Below, one piece after another: positions 11,397 to 23,400 of a stretch of DNA of 64,000 nt. Within the stretch, counting starts at the first letter, position 1. The number at the start of each line of letters is the position of its first letter. The notes beneath the pieces are model-generated. The model was not told the DNA's origin. It worked only from the letters and a program-made list of their open reading frames with translations, and did not search any database. The position numbers and the translations under genes are program-made. Source of the stretch: Anisus vortex (lineage: Eukaryota > Mollusca > Gastropoda > Planorbidae); NCBI GenBank assembly GCA_949126835.1, contig OX421499.1, forward strand, positions 25,329,990-25,393,989, written 5' to 3'.

Positions 11397-11741
11397 ATCA
11401 AGGGCAAGAGAGCTACTGGCCGCCCCCAACTCAGGTTCAAGGACGTCTGCAAACGTGACCTAAAGGCTATAGATGTAGAGGTCGGAAACTGGGAGAACCT
11501 TGCTCAGCACAGAAATAGTTGGAGAGGCACCTTAAACACCGGTATAAATGCGGCAGAGGGCAAACTTCGCCTTATGGCGGAGGCTAAACGAGCAGCGAAG
11601 AAAAGTAGGCTGCCCCTAACAATCTCCAACGGTCCATCTTTCATGTGCCAGAGATGCGACAGAGCCTGTCTCTCAAGGATAGGTCTCCACAGACACAGTC
11701 AATTTTGCAGGGCTGGCCAAATCACAGGAGCGCAAATCTAA
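11397..11741 (+). pseudogene. LINE ORF2 C-terminus with CCHC-like zinc finger tail
   Basis: A frame without an obvious start runs to the TAA at 11739-11741. It reads GKRATGRPQLRFKDVCKRDL, then NWENLAQHRNSWRGTL, AEAKRAAKKSR, and finally CQRCDRACLSRIGLHRHSQFC. This order, a GKR-GRP-RFKD motif, a W..A..R..WR segment and a C-terminal Cys/His finger, is typical of one large non-LTR retrotransposon group in molluscs, cnidarians and fish. The family differs from the LINE at 8608-9352. The fragment is 5' truncated. Confidence 0.82.
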
Positions 11742-11799
11742 TCGTCTTTCGAGACTATGGGGCCAATGATGATGATTCCAATCAAATTCAATTTACCAA

Positions 11800-12640
11800 T
11801 AAATATACTTCTAAGGACAAGCATAACACACAATGAAATGGTAGTCATTTTTTTCTTTGTAATTTCCACGGCTATAAAAACGAGTACTTATTAAAAATCG
11901 TCAATATACATTTGATCTGGTATTTCCGGAACTATTTCAAAACGAGGTTGCAAACCAAGGATGTAGAGTGTAGAGTATTTAGATCGGTCATGAAAGTCAT
12001 TTAGGCTTGGTGGACATTTGCATAATTTCATTCAAGGGAGACAATTGACCCATTTTCTTTGCTTAATATTTCTAATGGTTCTTTTTTTTGTTCGTTTCCT
12101 TAAAAAAAAAATGGCTTACAATTTATAAATTTAAAATTATCAAACTCTAAAAGACAGTTGGAAATTGTATAAATATTATATTATTAAAGAATTTATATGT
12201 ACGGTTCTAAACATTATATTAACTACACAGTTTGTATGATCACTACGTATGTCTACATCTTCATTTTGCTTTGTCGCGAGTCAAACAAACAATCATTATA
12301 TATAATGAAATCTCAGTTATACAGAGATCAAAGTATACAGAATTTACAGTCATTACTAAACCTCAGAATAACTAACCTCAGAATAGATATTCTGTGTTCC
12401 TAGACTAACATCTTGACATCTAAATTCAAATGTTGATATAATAACCCATAATGTGTAAGTTGATAAATGAAATAGTGTATCAACCTATGAATGTATTTAA
12501 AAAAGATGCTAAAAACAAACATGTTTATTTGTTATTTAATATAAAACGCATTTATGACGTTCTCTATAACGCTCCTTTTCTTTTGGTCTTGGTTTTGCTA
12601 CGGCACTAAAATAAATTATCTTATAAAAATAATATAGTTA
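11800..12640. other. AT-rich intergenic stretch
   Basis: No gene or recognisable repeat. It lies between the LINE tail and an inverted hAT terminus, and may be old transposon interior. Confidence 0.5.
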
Positions 12641-12644
12641 AGCA

Positions 12645-12736
12645 GTTTGACTTTCACGCTGTTGGCACGCTAAATGATTAAGAAATCATAGTTTGGCACG
12701 CTATAAGCAAAAGGTTGCAAAAGTTGCCGACCCCTG
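12645..12736 (-). mobile_element. hAT family-A terminus, inverted
   Basis: GCTGTTGGCACGCTAAATGA, then AGAAATCATAGTTTGGCACG, then GTTGCCGACCCCTG. This is the reverse complement of the family-A left end seen at 8521 and 54165. No partner terminus or 8-bp duplication was found for it. Confidence 0.7.
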
Positions 12737-13124
12737 AGATTGGCTACTGTATTTAGAGAGATTTACGAACTCTTTTGCTCCACTATCAGTGAGAATCTTT
12801 CAAAAGAATCTTCATTCAGCCAGAAAATACAATACAATCCTAAATGATACTTTTTCTTGTATGGTACAAGGTATGACAGTGTGCGTGAATGTCTATTGTG
12901 CTTGAGAACAAAATGTTCTTTAATATTGTTTTAAATATGCTGAATGGCGAGAATTTATGTAATCAAGTCAAACTTCCATTTGTTTGGATCAATAAAGTAA
13001 TCTTATCTATATACCAGCTTGTTTTTTTTTTCAAATCTCTGATTACAAAAAAAAAGTTCTAAATCTACGAGCTGATAACTCTAAATGTACACATCGTCTG
13101 CCACACCAACATCCTGCTCGGAAT

Positions 13125-13772
13125 ATCTTTCTCTCTCACACACTCTCTCCATCTATCTTTCTCTCTCACACACTCTCTCCATCTATCTATCTTTCTCTCT
13201 CACACACTCTCTCCATCTATCTATCTTTCTCTCTCACACACTCTCTCCATCTATCTTTCTCTCTCACACACTCTCTCCATCTATCTATCTTTCTCTCTCA
13301 CACACTCTCTCCATCTATCTATCTTTCTCTCTCACACACTCTCTCCATCTATCTATCTTTCTCTCTCACACACTCTCTCCATCCATCTATCTTTCTCTCT
13401 CACACACTCTCGCCATCTATCTATCTTTCTCTCTCACACACTCTCTCCATCTATCTATCTTTCTCTCTCACACACTCTCTCCATCTATCTATCTTTCTCT
13501 CTCACACACTCTCTCCATCTATCTATCTTTCTCTCTCACACACTCTCTCCATCTATCTATCTTTCTCTCTCACACACTCTCTCCATCTATCTATCTTTCT
13601 CTCTCACACACTCTCTCCATCTATCTATCTTTCTCTCTCACACACTCTCTCCATCTATCTATCTTTCTCTCTCACACACTCTCTCCATCTATCTATCTTT
13701 CTCTCTCACACACTCTCTCCATCTATCTATCTTTCTCTCTCACACACTCTCTCCATCTATCTATCTTTCTCT
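13125..13772. repeat. 34-bp pyrimidine-rich satellite
   Basis: About 19 tandem copies of a unit TCTTTCTCTCTCACACACTC + TCTCCATCTATCTA (34 bp), a few lacking one TCTA. The 239-residue open frame across it is an artefact: three 34-bp units equal 34 codons, so it never meets a stop. Confidence 0.95.
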
Positions 13773-13775
13773 GTC

Positions 13776-14640
13776 TGTCTCGGATCTCTCCAAGAAATGA
13801 TTGAGCACTATTTCATCCCTTAATGTTTACCGTGTTTACAGCACTGGGATCACAACAAATGGACCTTCTTCGGTTTTTTGGCACCGAAAGTCAATAGAAA
13901 GTCATGTAGATTGAAACTGGAAATGCCATGGATCATGTTCGGTCGATGTGTCGCCTCCGCTTATACCCAGATCCCCCCTCCCCTAATGTCACCCTCACAA
14001 CATACATGCATCCAGAAGGGAAAAAAAAAAACAACTTCAAATAGATTTACTGCTATTCGTGTAGATTTGGTCATTGAAGCATTTTTAGAATCAGAAGATT
14101 AATGGCGCTTATCTACTTTTGATAGTGTTATATACATCTATCTCTCTATCTGTCTCTTTCTGTCGCTCTCTCTCTCTCTCTCTAACTCTATCTGTCTATC
14201 TTTCTCCTGTTCCTCAAAGCTGGTGATACACTCGCATTAAGAGTACATCGGTGGGCTAATACATAGTGGCGATCCCCCGTTGCACGTATGAGGATCGTTG
14301 CACGCAAAAAAAAGAAAAGAGACTCGATTGGGGGGGGGGGGAGAAGTAGGCGCAACAGCACCCGTTTTGCCAAGCTCGGGGTCTAAGTGATCAGGCCTGT
14401 TGCCTGGTATTTTCACTACTAGGGCGAAATTGCAGGTATACGAGGTGATGCTTCCTCGGATATGATACGGGAAAATTACTTAGTGAGGACAAGTGTAGTC
14501 CAGGTGCCAATGGGATACCAAGCATGTGGCGCCCCCAAACGGCGGGTTGTCTCGGACAGAGTCTTGGACCCACCCCTTTTCACGTTACGCCATGGACTTA
14601 AGAGCCGGATTGCTCTTCCTATTTTTTTAAAGAGACCTAT
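13776..14640. other. Intergenic, no gene seen
   Basis: Mixed sequence with a TC-rich tract at about 14140-14205 and a poly-G run at about 14330-14341. No gene recognised. Confidence 0.5.
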
Positions 14641-14644
14641 AAGA

Positions 14645-14674
14645 TCTGTCTATCTATCTCTCTCTCTCTCTCTC

Positions 14675-14725
<51 letters not shown>

Positions 14726-14888
14726 CTATTTATCTATCTATCTATTTATCTCTGTCTCTATCTATCTATCTATCTATTTAACTATCTATCTATTTAACTA
14801 TCTATCTATCTATCTATCTATCTATTTAACTATCTATCTATTTAACTATCTATCTATTTAACTATCTATCTATGTATCTATGCATCAA
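14645..14888. repeat. TCTA/TTTA microsatellite
   Basis: Tandem TCTA with interspersed TTTA and TTAAC variants over about 240 bp. Confidence 0.93.
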
Positions 14889-15065
14889 TTTCTCGCTATT
14901 TCTCTTCCTTTGTTGTGAAATGAACAAAGGATAAGAAATACACTAGTATCAGTCTTAGTGGTGTTTATGATGTCAGGTATAGTGACAGAAAAAAACACGA
15001 AATAAAGCGGAAATACTCGCTAGAGCCACATCTAGTTGCGCCATCTAGCGCTACAATACCAAGCA

Positions 15066-15293
15066 AGAAGAACAACAAAAACGCAAATTCTATTTGTCGA
15101 TTCTTACATCAAGCAACAAAAACACAAATTCTATTTGTCGATTCTTACATCAAGCAACAAAAACACAAATTCTATTTGTCGATTCTTACATCAAGCAACA
15201 AAAACACAAATTCTATTTGTCGATTCTTACATCAAGCAACAAAAACACAAATTCTATTTGTCGATTCTTACATCAAGCAACAAAAACACAAAA
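15066..15293. repeat. 41-bp tandem repeat
   Basis: About 5.5 nearly perfect copies of a 41-bp unit, CAAGCAACAAAAACACAAAT followed by TCTATTTGTCGATTCTTACAT. The short open frames here come from the repeat. The flanks show no similarity to it. Confidence 0.93.
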
Positions 15294-15751
15294 GGCGATC
15301 TTTGTTACACTGGCCCCATAGAAACGAATAGATTTGAAAGTAACTACTTTTATATAAACGTTAAATACATGCTAACAACAAGGAGACAATCTCAGAAAAA
15401 ACAAAAACGTAAACACACAAAGATTAACATACAAAGATTGACACAAATACAAAAAAAGGTTTAGACAACAAAAAAAACAACAGTAAATCCATATCTGTGT
15501 GTGTGAGCAACTTGGCCAGTTGTCTGATTTCTTCCAGAGTAGCCTCCCTTGTCTTAAATACTGGACCAAACAATCATTTGCTGATTAGTGAACGGCCATA
15601 ACTTGACCTCGGGTCGCCCTCGTTTTGGGGGCCTGCTGCTCTTCCAATGAATGGAGTTTGATTTTCTTCTGCTGCTGCCGGCGATACGATTTTCTACTTC
15701 GCCGCTCGCATGTCACAAACACGGGCAAGTGCTACCGCGGAATGACAGAAC

Positions 15752-16131
15752 GCTGAGAGAGAGAGAGAGAGAGGGAGAGAGAGAGAGAGAAATAGTGTGA
15801 GAGAGAGATAGAGAGAGAAGGCATGAGAGAGAAAGAAATGGTGAGAGAGGATAGAGCGCAAATTTAAAAGAGATGGAGGGAGGTAGTAAGAAAGGATAAT
15901 ATGAGGAGTGGGAGGAGGAAGAAAGGAGGAGAGGGAGAGAAAGAGGGAGAGAGGAAGACGGGGTAGAAGGGCATGGGGGAGAGAGAATTGCACAAAGGGG
16001 AGGGGGGAGCTGAATGGCGTGAGGGTGAAAGTAAGAGAGAACAGAGGGAGCGAGAGACAGAGGATGGAGGAAATGGGGAAAGAGGACAGAAAGGAAGAGA
16101 AATGCGCGAGAGTAGAAAGATATATATATAT

Positions 16132-16162
<31 letters not shown>

Positions 16163-16610
16163 AGTGTGAAAATGGAGTGTAGGGAGGGAAGAGAGATGGC
16201 GAGCGAGGAAGGAGATTGGAAGAGCGAGACATAGAGACGTAGGAGAAAGTAGAAAAATGGTGGGGTAGAAAAACAGAGGCAGGAGGGAGAGACGGATAAG
16301 GAGGGAGAAAGAAGGAGGTAAGAGTGAGTGAGACGGAGGAAGAGATGGAAAGAGAAAGACTGGGGGGGGGAGGAGGAACTGGAAGGAAAAATTGAGAGAA
16401 ATGAAAGTAACGTAAAAGACGTATTTCTAAATACGAGAACAACTAAAAAAAATTGTGAAAGAATTGGATACAGAGCTACAGTACATAAAGAGTAAGATAA
16501 AGAGAGAACGAGAGAAATATATTACGGTGGGGTGGGTGGTGGTGGAGTAGAAAAAAACCAACGTTGAGGGGGTGAGAAATCAAGCATTGAGCCTGGTATA
16601 GAAAAATCAC
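15752..16610. repeat. Purine-rich (GA)n block 1
   Basis: The plus strand is almost all A and G for about 850 bp, with pure (GA)n stretches near 15752 and 16130. Open frames on the minus strand are Ser/Leu/Pro/Phe-rich and are composition artefacts. Confidence 0.9.
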
Positions 16611-16855
16611 TTGGGTGAAAAATTAAGACAAACGATTTTTTCTTCTCGCGCCAGGAGAAAGGAGAAAAAAAAACCACGCCAAAAATTTTTTTTATTTGTG
16701 TTCAGTTGTTTTGATTGGCTAATGGGCAGCTTCATTAATCACGTGATCGCAGCTTTGATCGTCTGCTGATAATCATCTGGTAACGATCGTTTTTTTAAAC
16801 TCTCTCTCTCTCTCTCTCGCTAACGTCTCTCTGTGGTGGTTATCGGGACTTGACA

Positions 16856-17262
16856 AAGTTTAGGTGGGTGGTTGGGGAGGTGTGGGTGGGTGGGAGAAGA
16901 GGGCAGAAGATAAAATGATAGTAAGATTTGATTAAAAAAATGAAAGGGCGGGGGGGCGGGGCGGCTTGGAGAGAAGATGACAGAGAAATAGATAGAGACA
17001 GAGAGAAATGGGAAAGAGGGAACGAGAGACAGATTGTCAGAAATACACTTTGAAATACAATTTGAAAAAAAAATGACAAAAGAAGAAAATAGGTAGAAAC
17101 AAAGAGAAAAATAGAGAGAGAGAGAGAGCTGAGGATCAGTGAAATATATAAAGAGAAAAGAAGACAGGAAAATCACGGAGTCACAGAGAAAGAACGAGAA
17201 AGAAAAAAGAGAAAAAGAGAGAGAGAAAAGAGAGAGAAAGAGACAAGGAGAAAGAGTTAGCA
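16856..17262. repeat. Purine-rich block 2
   Basis: A second A/G-rich plus-strand block after a short normal stretch and a (TC)n tract at about 16800-16818. It has no coding character. Confidence 0.85.
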
Positions 17263-17329
17263 AATAAATGCCATATATCAGTAGTTTGTATGATTTCTTG
17301 CATGTCACCCTTTTCAAAATGTACTATAT

Positions 17330-19330
17330 ACATTAACTACAATAAACAGCATATAGCAAACTGTGATGACATATTACATTTTAAAATAATGATTTATTCA
17401 GAAAATTTAATATAAAGAATGTTTAGTCATCAAATTTCATTTTAAATGTTAAATGTACGACTGCATCTGCTTTGTCCAAACACAGTTTTTCTATGTATGT
17501 AGTTGTTTCTGGATTTAGTATTGAGGGTGAGTGATGTGTGTACAACAAGCAGTAAAAACCTGCTCACATTCATGTGTGGTTGCAAGCGGAATCAGCACCG
17601 TTAGAGCCGCCTCTGTGTCATCGGACTATAACAGCTTCTATTTCGACAAAAAAGAAATCACTAAACAAAATTTGCTGAAAATTTTTTACACACACTCATT
17701 ATTTATCAGATATATCTTAACATTATCTAAGCTTTCTTAAAATCGTTTCAGTAAGTAAAATATAATAATTATATTAATTTTAGACATGCGGGAGACGGGT
17801 GTTCGAATCTCAGCCAGGGATATTCGAAACTTTTTGTTAAATAAAAAAACATTTCCTTTTTTTTAAAACTCTATAACAATATTTATTTTAAATTAATTTC
17901 CTTAATGTTTTCAGTATATAATTAATAATTATATTTTAAAAATTAATATACCTTTCTGTTCATTGTTGTTTATAAAAATTATTTTCGGTAGCTATAGGCC
18001 TATGTATTTTTTTCCCCGGGCAACGCCGGGTAATTTGGCTTGTAATAAAAAATAAAGCTATATCCATACATGTACATGTTATAGATTGTAAACATTAATT
18101 CTTGAATAAAACTTTTACAACATTTTAGAACCATTAATTAGTCGATTTATAATAGTGACCTACAAAGTGTTACGGTCGTAAAGGCATGTGTGAACGTCTA
18201 CGGGATTTTGTATGTGGTTGGTGCGGAGGCGTACAGCTAGACCAAGTCTTTAACTCATGCAGCTTGATTTGTAACGCTTAAGAAAAATGGATGTTCGAAC
18301 ACCGAGACGGAAGCGGCCAGCTTCTCAGCCCCCCCCCCCCCAATCAACCACATACACACACACTATCTCCCTCCCGGACTAAACAAACCTCATGGCACTG
18401 CCCCTCAGCGCCCTACGCCCTAGCATTTCACTGTATCAGCCATCACCATCTACTTGGTAATCGGCGACTAGTCGTGGCAAGTGTTACAACTGGAGGAAGG
18501 ACGGGCGTCGGACGGGGGGGGGGGGGGTATCTTTGAGGGTTCGATCGTATTTTGTGTGGTACTGGGGATGGTGAATTGTCTGCTGGGACGATTTGGGGGT
18601 GGTGGAGATTAGGGGTGAGTGGGTAGGGGTAGCGCAACCCCCAAAATTACCACACAACTGCTAGCTTTAAAACTGAGAAAAAGCGTTCTTGTTGTTTTTA
18701 TATCTTTACTTTTCAATATTCCCCACTCTAGTTCTTGTCCCATTCCATTCCCCATCCCCATCCCTATCCTCATCCCCACTCCTCACCCTTGTCTCATCCG
18801 CATGATCTTTAAGCCTACACATTCCCCCCCCCCTCCCAATTATTTCGATCTCTTTTTTCCAGATATGGGAAAAGATAGGAAAGTTTAAGGGGGAGGGGGT
18901 GTCTCCGGGGGAAGGAGGGGGTGGCGGGGTAGCGAGAGACTCTCGTCAACCTCAGAATCTGTACGCTGCGGTTCTTGCATCCGCTGATTTTCCAAGATAC
19001 TCGGTGATTGCATTAAGCAGGCGATCTGGTGTAGGAGTCAAAATGGCGTCTGCAGGTTGCCAATCCTGCGCACATTAGTACTGGGAGGGGGGGCGTAGCT
19101 AGCACAGCTGATATCTCGGGTGAGGTTTGGGAGGGGGGGGGCTGGGAGACGGTGGACTAGCATATTAGTAATAAGGTTAGAGATATGAATAATTCCATCT
19201 CATTGTTCTTTTCTGCGCGTATAGTGGAAGAGGCTTAACTGGGAATGGAGATGATGGGTGAATGTATCTATCTATCTGTCTGCCTGTCTTTCTGAATGCT
19301 TGCCTATCTGTTTATCTAGTTATTTTACTG
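17330..19330. other. Intergenic, no gene seen
   Basis: AT-rich at first. A tRNA-like B box (GTGTTCGAATCTC) at about 17799-17811 may be a SINE scrap. Then comes C/G-run-rich DNA (C-run about 18331-18341, G-runs about 18515 and 19130). No exon recognised. Confidence 0.5.
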
Positions 19331-19343
19331 TCTTTCTGCCTAA

Positions 19344-19344
<1 letters not shown>

Positions 19345-19414
<70 letters not shown>

Positions 19415-19460
19415 TAGATAGATAGATAGATAGATAGAAAGATAGATAGATAGATAGATA
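19345..19460. repeat. TC-TA-GATA compound microsatellite
   Basis: (TC)n passes into (TA)n at about 19365-19411 and then (GATA)n. It ends about 35 bp before the left LTR. Confidence 0.95.
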
Positions 19461-19497
19461 AATAGCTGTCCATCTATCCGTCATCGAATATTACATA

Positions 19498-20170
19498 TGT
19501 CATGTATATTGTTTTTCCAAGAATTGGAACACGCAATGTTTATTCTTCTCTCTCTCTCTTTTCTTACTACACGCGATATTAGGACGTTTAGTAGGAAAAC
19601 GAAAGGTTCTAGGTAATGCTGGGATTCTGTGTTGATCTCAAATTCTCAGAGTCTGGGAACGACTCATTATTTAATAGGGGAAGTTCATATCGTTTTTGTT
19701 ATGAGTTTTGTAATGATACCATGATTTTCACCCCTACTGGTAATGGGTCTGTCCCTTGCACCACTCGGATAGTATTTAATGATTTGTTTTGTCTGAAAGA
19801 CAGAGAGTTTCAAAATATGTTCCTTTGAACGTTTGTGTTTGCACTATTTTATTCTAACTGTACATAATAGATATATTGTATATATTGAACATACCACCTG
19901 AAATAAACTATCAACAACAGTTACACTGAAGCTTCTTTGTCAAGTTACTATCCTATTGTGTTGTATACATTACTATAAGATTCATCTACTACCATAATTT
20001 ACAAGAAAGGAAATGTTGGAATACAAATACTGAATTGTGCCCAGGACTATAAGAAGAGTTCGTGTAATACTGAAACATAAATACTAATAATTAAAGTCTC
20101 CCCTAGGACTAACGAGAATTATCAGCAAGATCTACACAGCTCTGGCCACAAGGGGATTGTGGACGTAACA
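19498..20170 (+). repeat. Left LTR (673 bp)
   Basis: Begins TGTCATG and ends GTAACA, a TGT...ACA terminal pair. The same 673 bp recurs at 25532-26204. An AATAAA polyadenylation signal lies at 19902-19907. The 70-residue open frame in each LTR has no recognisable product. Confidence 0.95.
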
Positions 20171-20175
20171 AAATT

Positions 20176-20191
20176 TGGTGGTCTCGCCCGG
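20176..20191 (+). promoter_or_regulatory. Probable primer-binding site
   Basis: TGGTGGTCTCGCCCGG, 5 bp after the LTR, starts with TGG as expected for pairing to a tRNA CCA end. It would fit a tRNA whose 5' end reads GGTCTCG; I could not name it. A near copy (19 of 23 bases over the extended match) lies at 20228-20250. Confidence 0.55.
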
Positions 20192-20441
20192 TATATTTGA
20201 GTTCTACTTTTCCTGACCTAGGATTGACAAGATTTGGTAGTCTCGTTCGGACTGTGAAACTATTCTTTTTAAAAAGAGGAGAGAACTGGTTTGCGTTTTT
20301 ATTCCTTGGGAAGTGTGAAGATTCCACGAAGTGTTTAATATTATATTGTGCAAATTTCTGGACAAATCGTAAGTTGGAACTTTATATTTTATTATACAAT
20401 ATATACTACTCTACTATAACAAATATTTCGAACGCTATACT

Positions 20442-23400
20442 ATGGCTTCGAATATATCAAGTGAGGAACTTAATGCCATGTCATTTGCTGAACTAAAAGA
20501 ATTAGCTGAGTCCTTTGGGATTGAGGCAGGACAGGCAAGACCTAATCGTAATCGTTTGACCAAAGAAATTATGACATGTTTGAACGGGCAGAATGCCATG
20601 AACACTGGTAGTGTAGTTGAAGTGGGACAGAACGATATCAATGAAGGTTATGTAGCTCCCAGTGGGGGCGAGGTAATTGCCCACGGAGACGAGGTAAGAA
20701 ATATGTCATCTAGATCATCAAACAATGATGAAGATGAAGGGTTGAGTGAAAACCTAAAATTCCAATTAGCTATGAAGAGAATGGAATTAGAAAGTATGGA
20801 AAGGAGAGAATTGGAAAGAATTAGGATAGAAATTGAAAGCAGAGAAAGGATAGAGATGGCACGCATGAACAGACCTGACCATCGTAGGGACAGCAACGGT
20901 ATGGATATTAGCGCAATGAAGCAACACTTGCCTATATTCAGAGAAGAAGATGTTCAAGATTTCTTTTTGCTTTTTGAGAGGATAGCTGTAGATTATCAGT
21001 TCCCTGATGATAAGATGGCTTTATTGTTAAGGTCAACTCTCAACAAAGGAAAAGCATTGGACGTAGTGTTGAGTTTAACACCCGAGGAAATAAATGACTA
21101 TGAAGTAATCAAAGATAGGGTGCTGAAAAGTTATTCCCTGACACCAGAAAAATATAGAAAGCTATTTAGAGACAGAAAGAAGGCATATGATCAAACTCAT
21201 GTAGACTTTTTGAGACAAAAGGAGAAAATGTTAGAACAGTGGCTAAGGTCACAGAATGTAAGTGAGTTTGATAAACTCAAGAACCTAATATTGTTTGAGG
21301 AATTCAATGATTGTATTCGAGTGGATATTAAAACTCACATCTCAGACCGAGGGGTTGAAGATGTGCATGAAGCTGCTAGATTGGCAGATAACTATGCCAT
21401 AATTCACGCCAGCATAAAGCCATATTATGCTGACAAACCCAAAGTGCACAAACCAGAGTCCAAGGAGGCTAGTAAACCAAAAGAGACAAGTGAAAACAAT
21501 AATAAGAACAGTGGTGTAAATAATAATAGTAACTTAGTTCATTTCAGGAAGCAGACAGATGTAAATAAAGCAAAGGTGGTATGTTTCAATTGCAAGAAAG
21601 AGGGCCACATGAAGAAAGATTGTTGGATCCTTACCAAGAAGCAAGGTGCTATTCTACACTGTGCCAGAGTGCAGAAAGATAGCAAGCAGACAGAAGAAGT
21701 GTGCAACACAGGGTCAAGAAACTCAAAAGAAATGCGGCCGGCATCGCCCATAGTTGTGGAGTCGATGGTTTTTGAGAACAGTCTATCTAAGGTAAAAGAG
21801 AATAGCTGTACTCAATCTATTATGCTTTCAGAAGGCCGTGAGGAACAGATGGTTCCTGAAGTCCCGGAAGAGGACGACCTATCCGATTTTCGACCCTTTG
21901 TCTACGAGGGGACAGTGTCGACAGAAGTCGATGTACTCAGCAAGAAGAAAATACAGATATTACGTGACACGGGTTCTGCTGTCAGCGTGATCCTGGAGGG
22001 CAGTGTGCCGTTAACAGATGCCACCAGTACCGGTGAGTCTGTTGTGCTGAGAGGTGCTAGTATGGAGGCTGTGGAAGCTCCACTGCACAGAATAAAACTC
22101 GAGTCGGATATTTTTACAGGTAACATCGTAGTGGGAGTGTGGCGCGCACTACCCGTCAAAGGCGTTTCCATGATATTAGGAAATGACATTATGGGCGGCA
22201 GAGTCACTGTCGAGCCCATGGTTAAAGTGTTGGAGACAAAGATGGCGGAGGACAAAAACCTACGTCCTGCCAATGAACGCCCAACATGTGCACTGACAAG
22301 AGCAATGCAGAAAAAGAAGTCGGTAAAGACTCCTGCTACGCCGTGTAGTGCAACGAAAGATGTGTTTGTCTGTTCTGAAGACACACATGCGAATGAAACA
22401 GTGATAACAGAAACACCTGACATCGATTTAAGTGCTACGTTCTTTGCTGAACTAACAACTGGTGATGCAACAGAGAACGATAACATTTTGTCACCAAAGC
22501 AGAAATTGGTGAAAGAACAATTGAATGACGAAGTAATAATGCAACTCAGAATGAAAGCTGTTGACGAAAAGACTGCAGATGCAATGGCGGAATGTTTCTA
22601 CATGAAAGATGAAGTATTGTTGAGAAAGTCGAAACCGCTCAACTCAGGTACAAACGAGTGGGACAGTATTCACCAGATTGTAATACCTAAGTGCTATCGT
22701 CAAGATATACTGCGTATGGCGCATGATCTTCCTTTCGCTGGTCACATGGGAGTCCGGAAAACGCACCACCGTATCCTCCCTTACTTCTACTGGCCAGGAC
22801 TGAGAAGAGATGTCGAACAATACTGCAAGACTTGCCACGTATACCAAATGGTAGGACGTCCTAACCAACGAATTCCTGTCGCTCCACTCCAGCCGATACC
22901 AGCGTTCGACGAACCATTCAGTCATATACTCATTGATTGCGTGGGCCCGTTGCCGAAAACAAAAGCCGGTTTTCAATACCTGCTCACAGTCATGTGTTCA
23001 TCCACTCGCTTCCCGGAAGCCATTCCGTTGCGGAACATAACAACAGTGAAGGTGGTAGACGCCCTGACAAATTTCTTCACACGTTATGGCCTACCGAAGA
23101 CAGTACAGTCCGACCAGGGGACTAACTTTACTTCGAACATTTTCAAACAAGTCATGGAACAATTAGGGATAAGCCATAGGCTATCAAGTGCCTATCATCC
23201 TGAGAGCCAGGGAGCTCTGGAAAGGTTTCATCAGACATTAAAATCGATGCTTAAAAAGTACTGTTATGAAAACGAGAAAGACTGGGATAAGGGTGTGCCT
23301 TATGTACTGTTCGCTGCAAGGGAGGCCACTCAGGAATCCCTGGGGTTTAGCCCATTCGAACTTGTGTATGGACACTCAGTCAGAGGTCCGTTGAAACTTC

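Noticed and set aside
13085..13804. 239-residue open frame rich in LSLSHTLS repeats
   Set aside because: It is the 34-bp pyrimidine satellite read through. The unit gives no stops in this frame, and there are no gene signals.
15694..17317. Several Ser/Pro/Phe-rich minus-strand frames of up to 192 residues
   Set aside because: They come from purine-rich simple sequence; composition explains the lack of stops.
19616..19828. 70-residue frame MLGFCVDLKFSESGN in both LTRs
   Set aside because: It is duplicated only because the LTR is. No recognised domain, and it overlaps LTR regulatory sequence.
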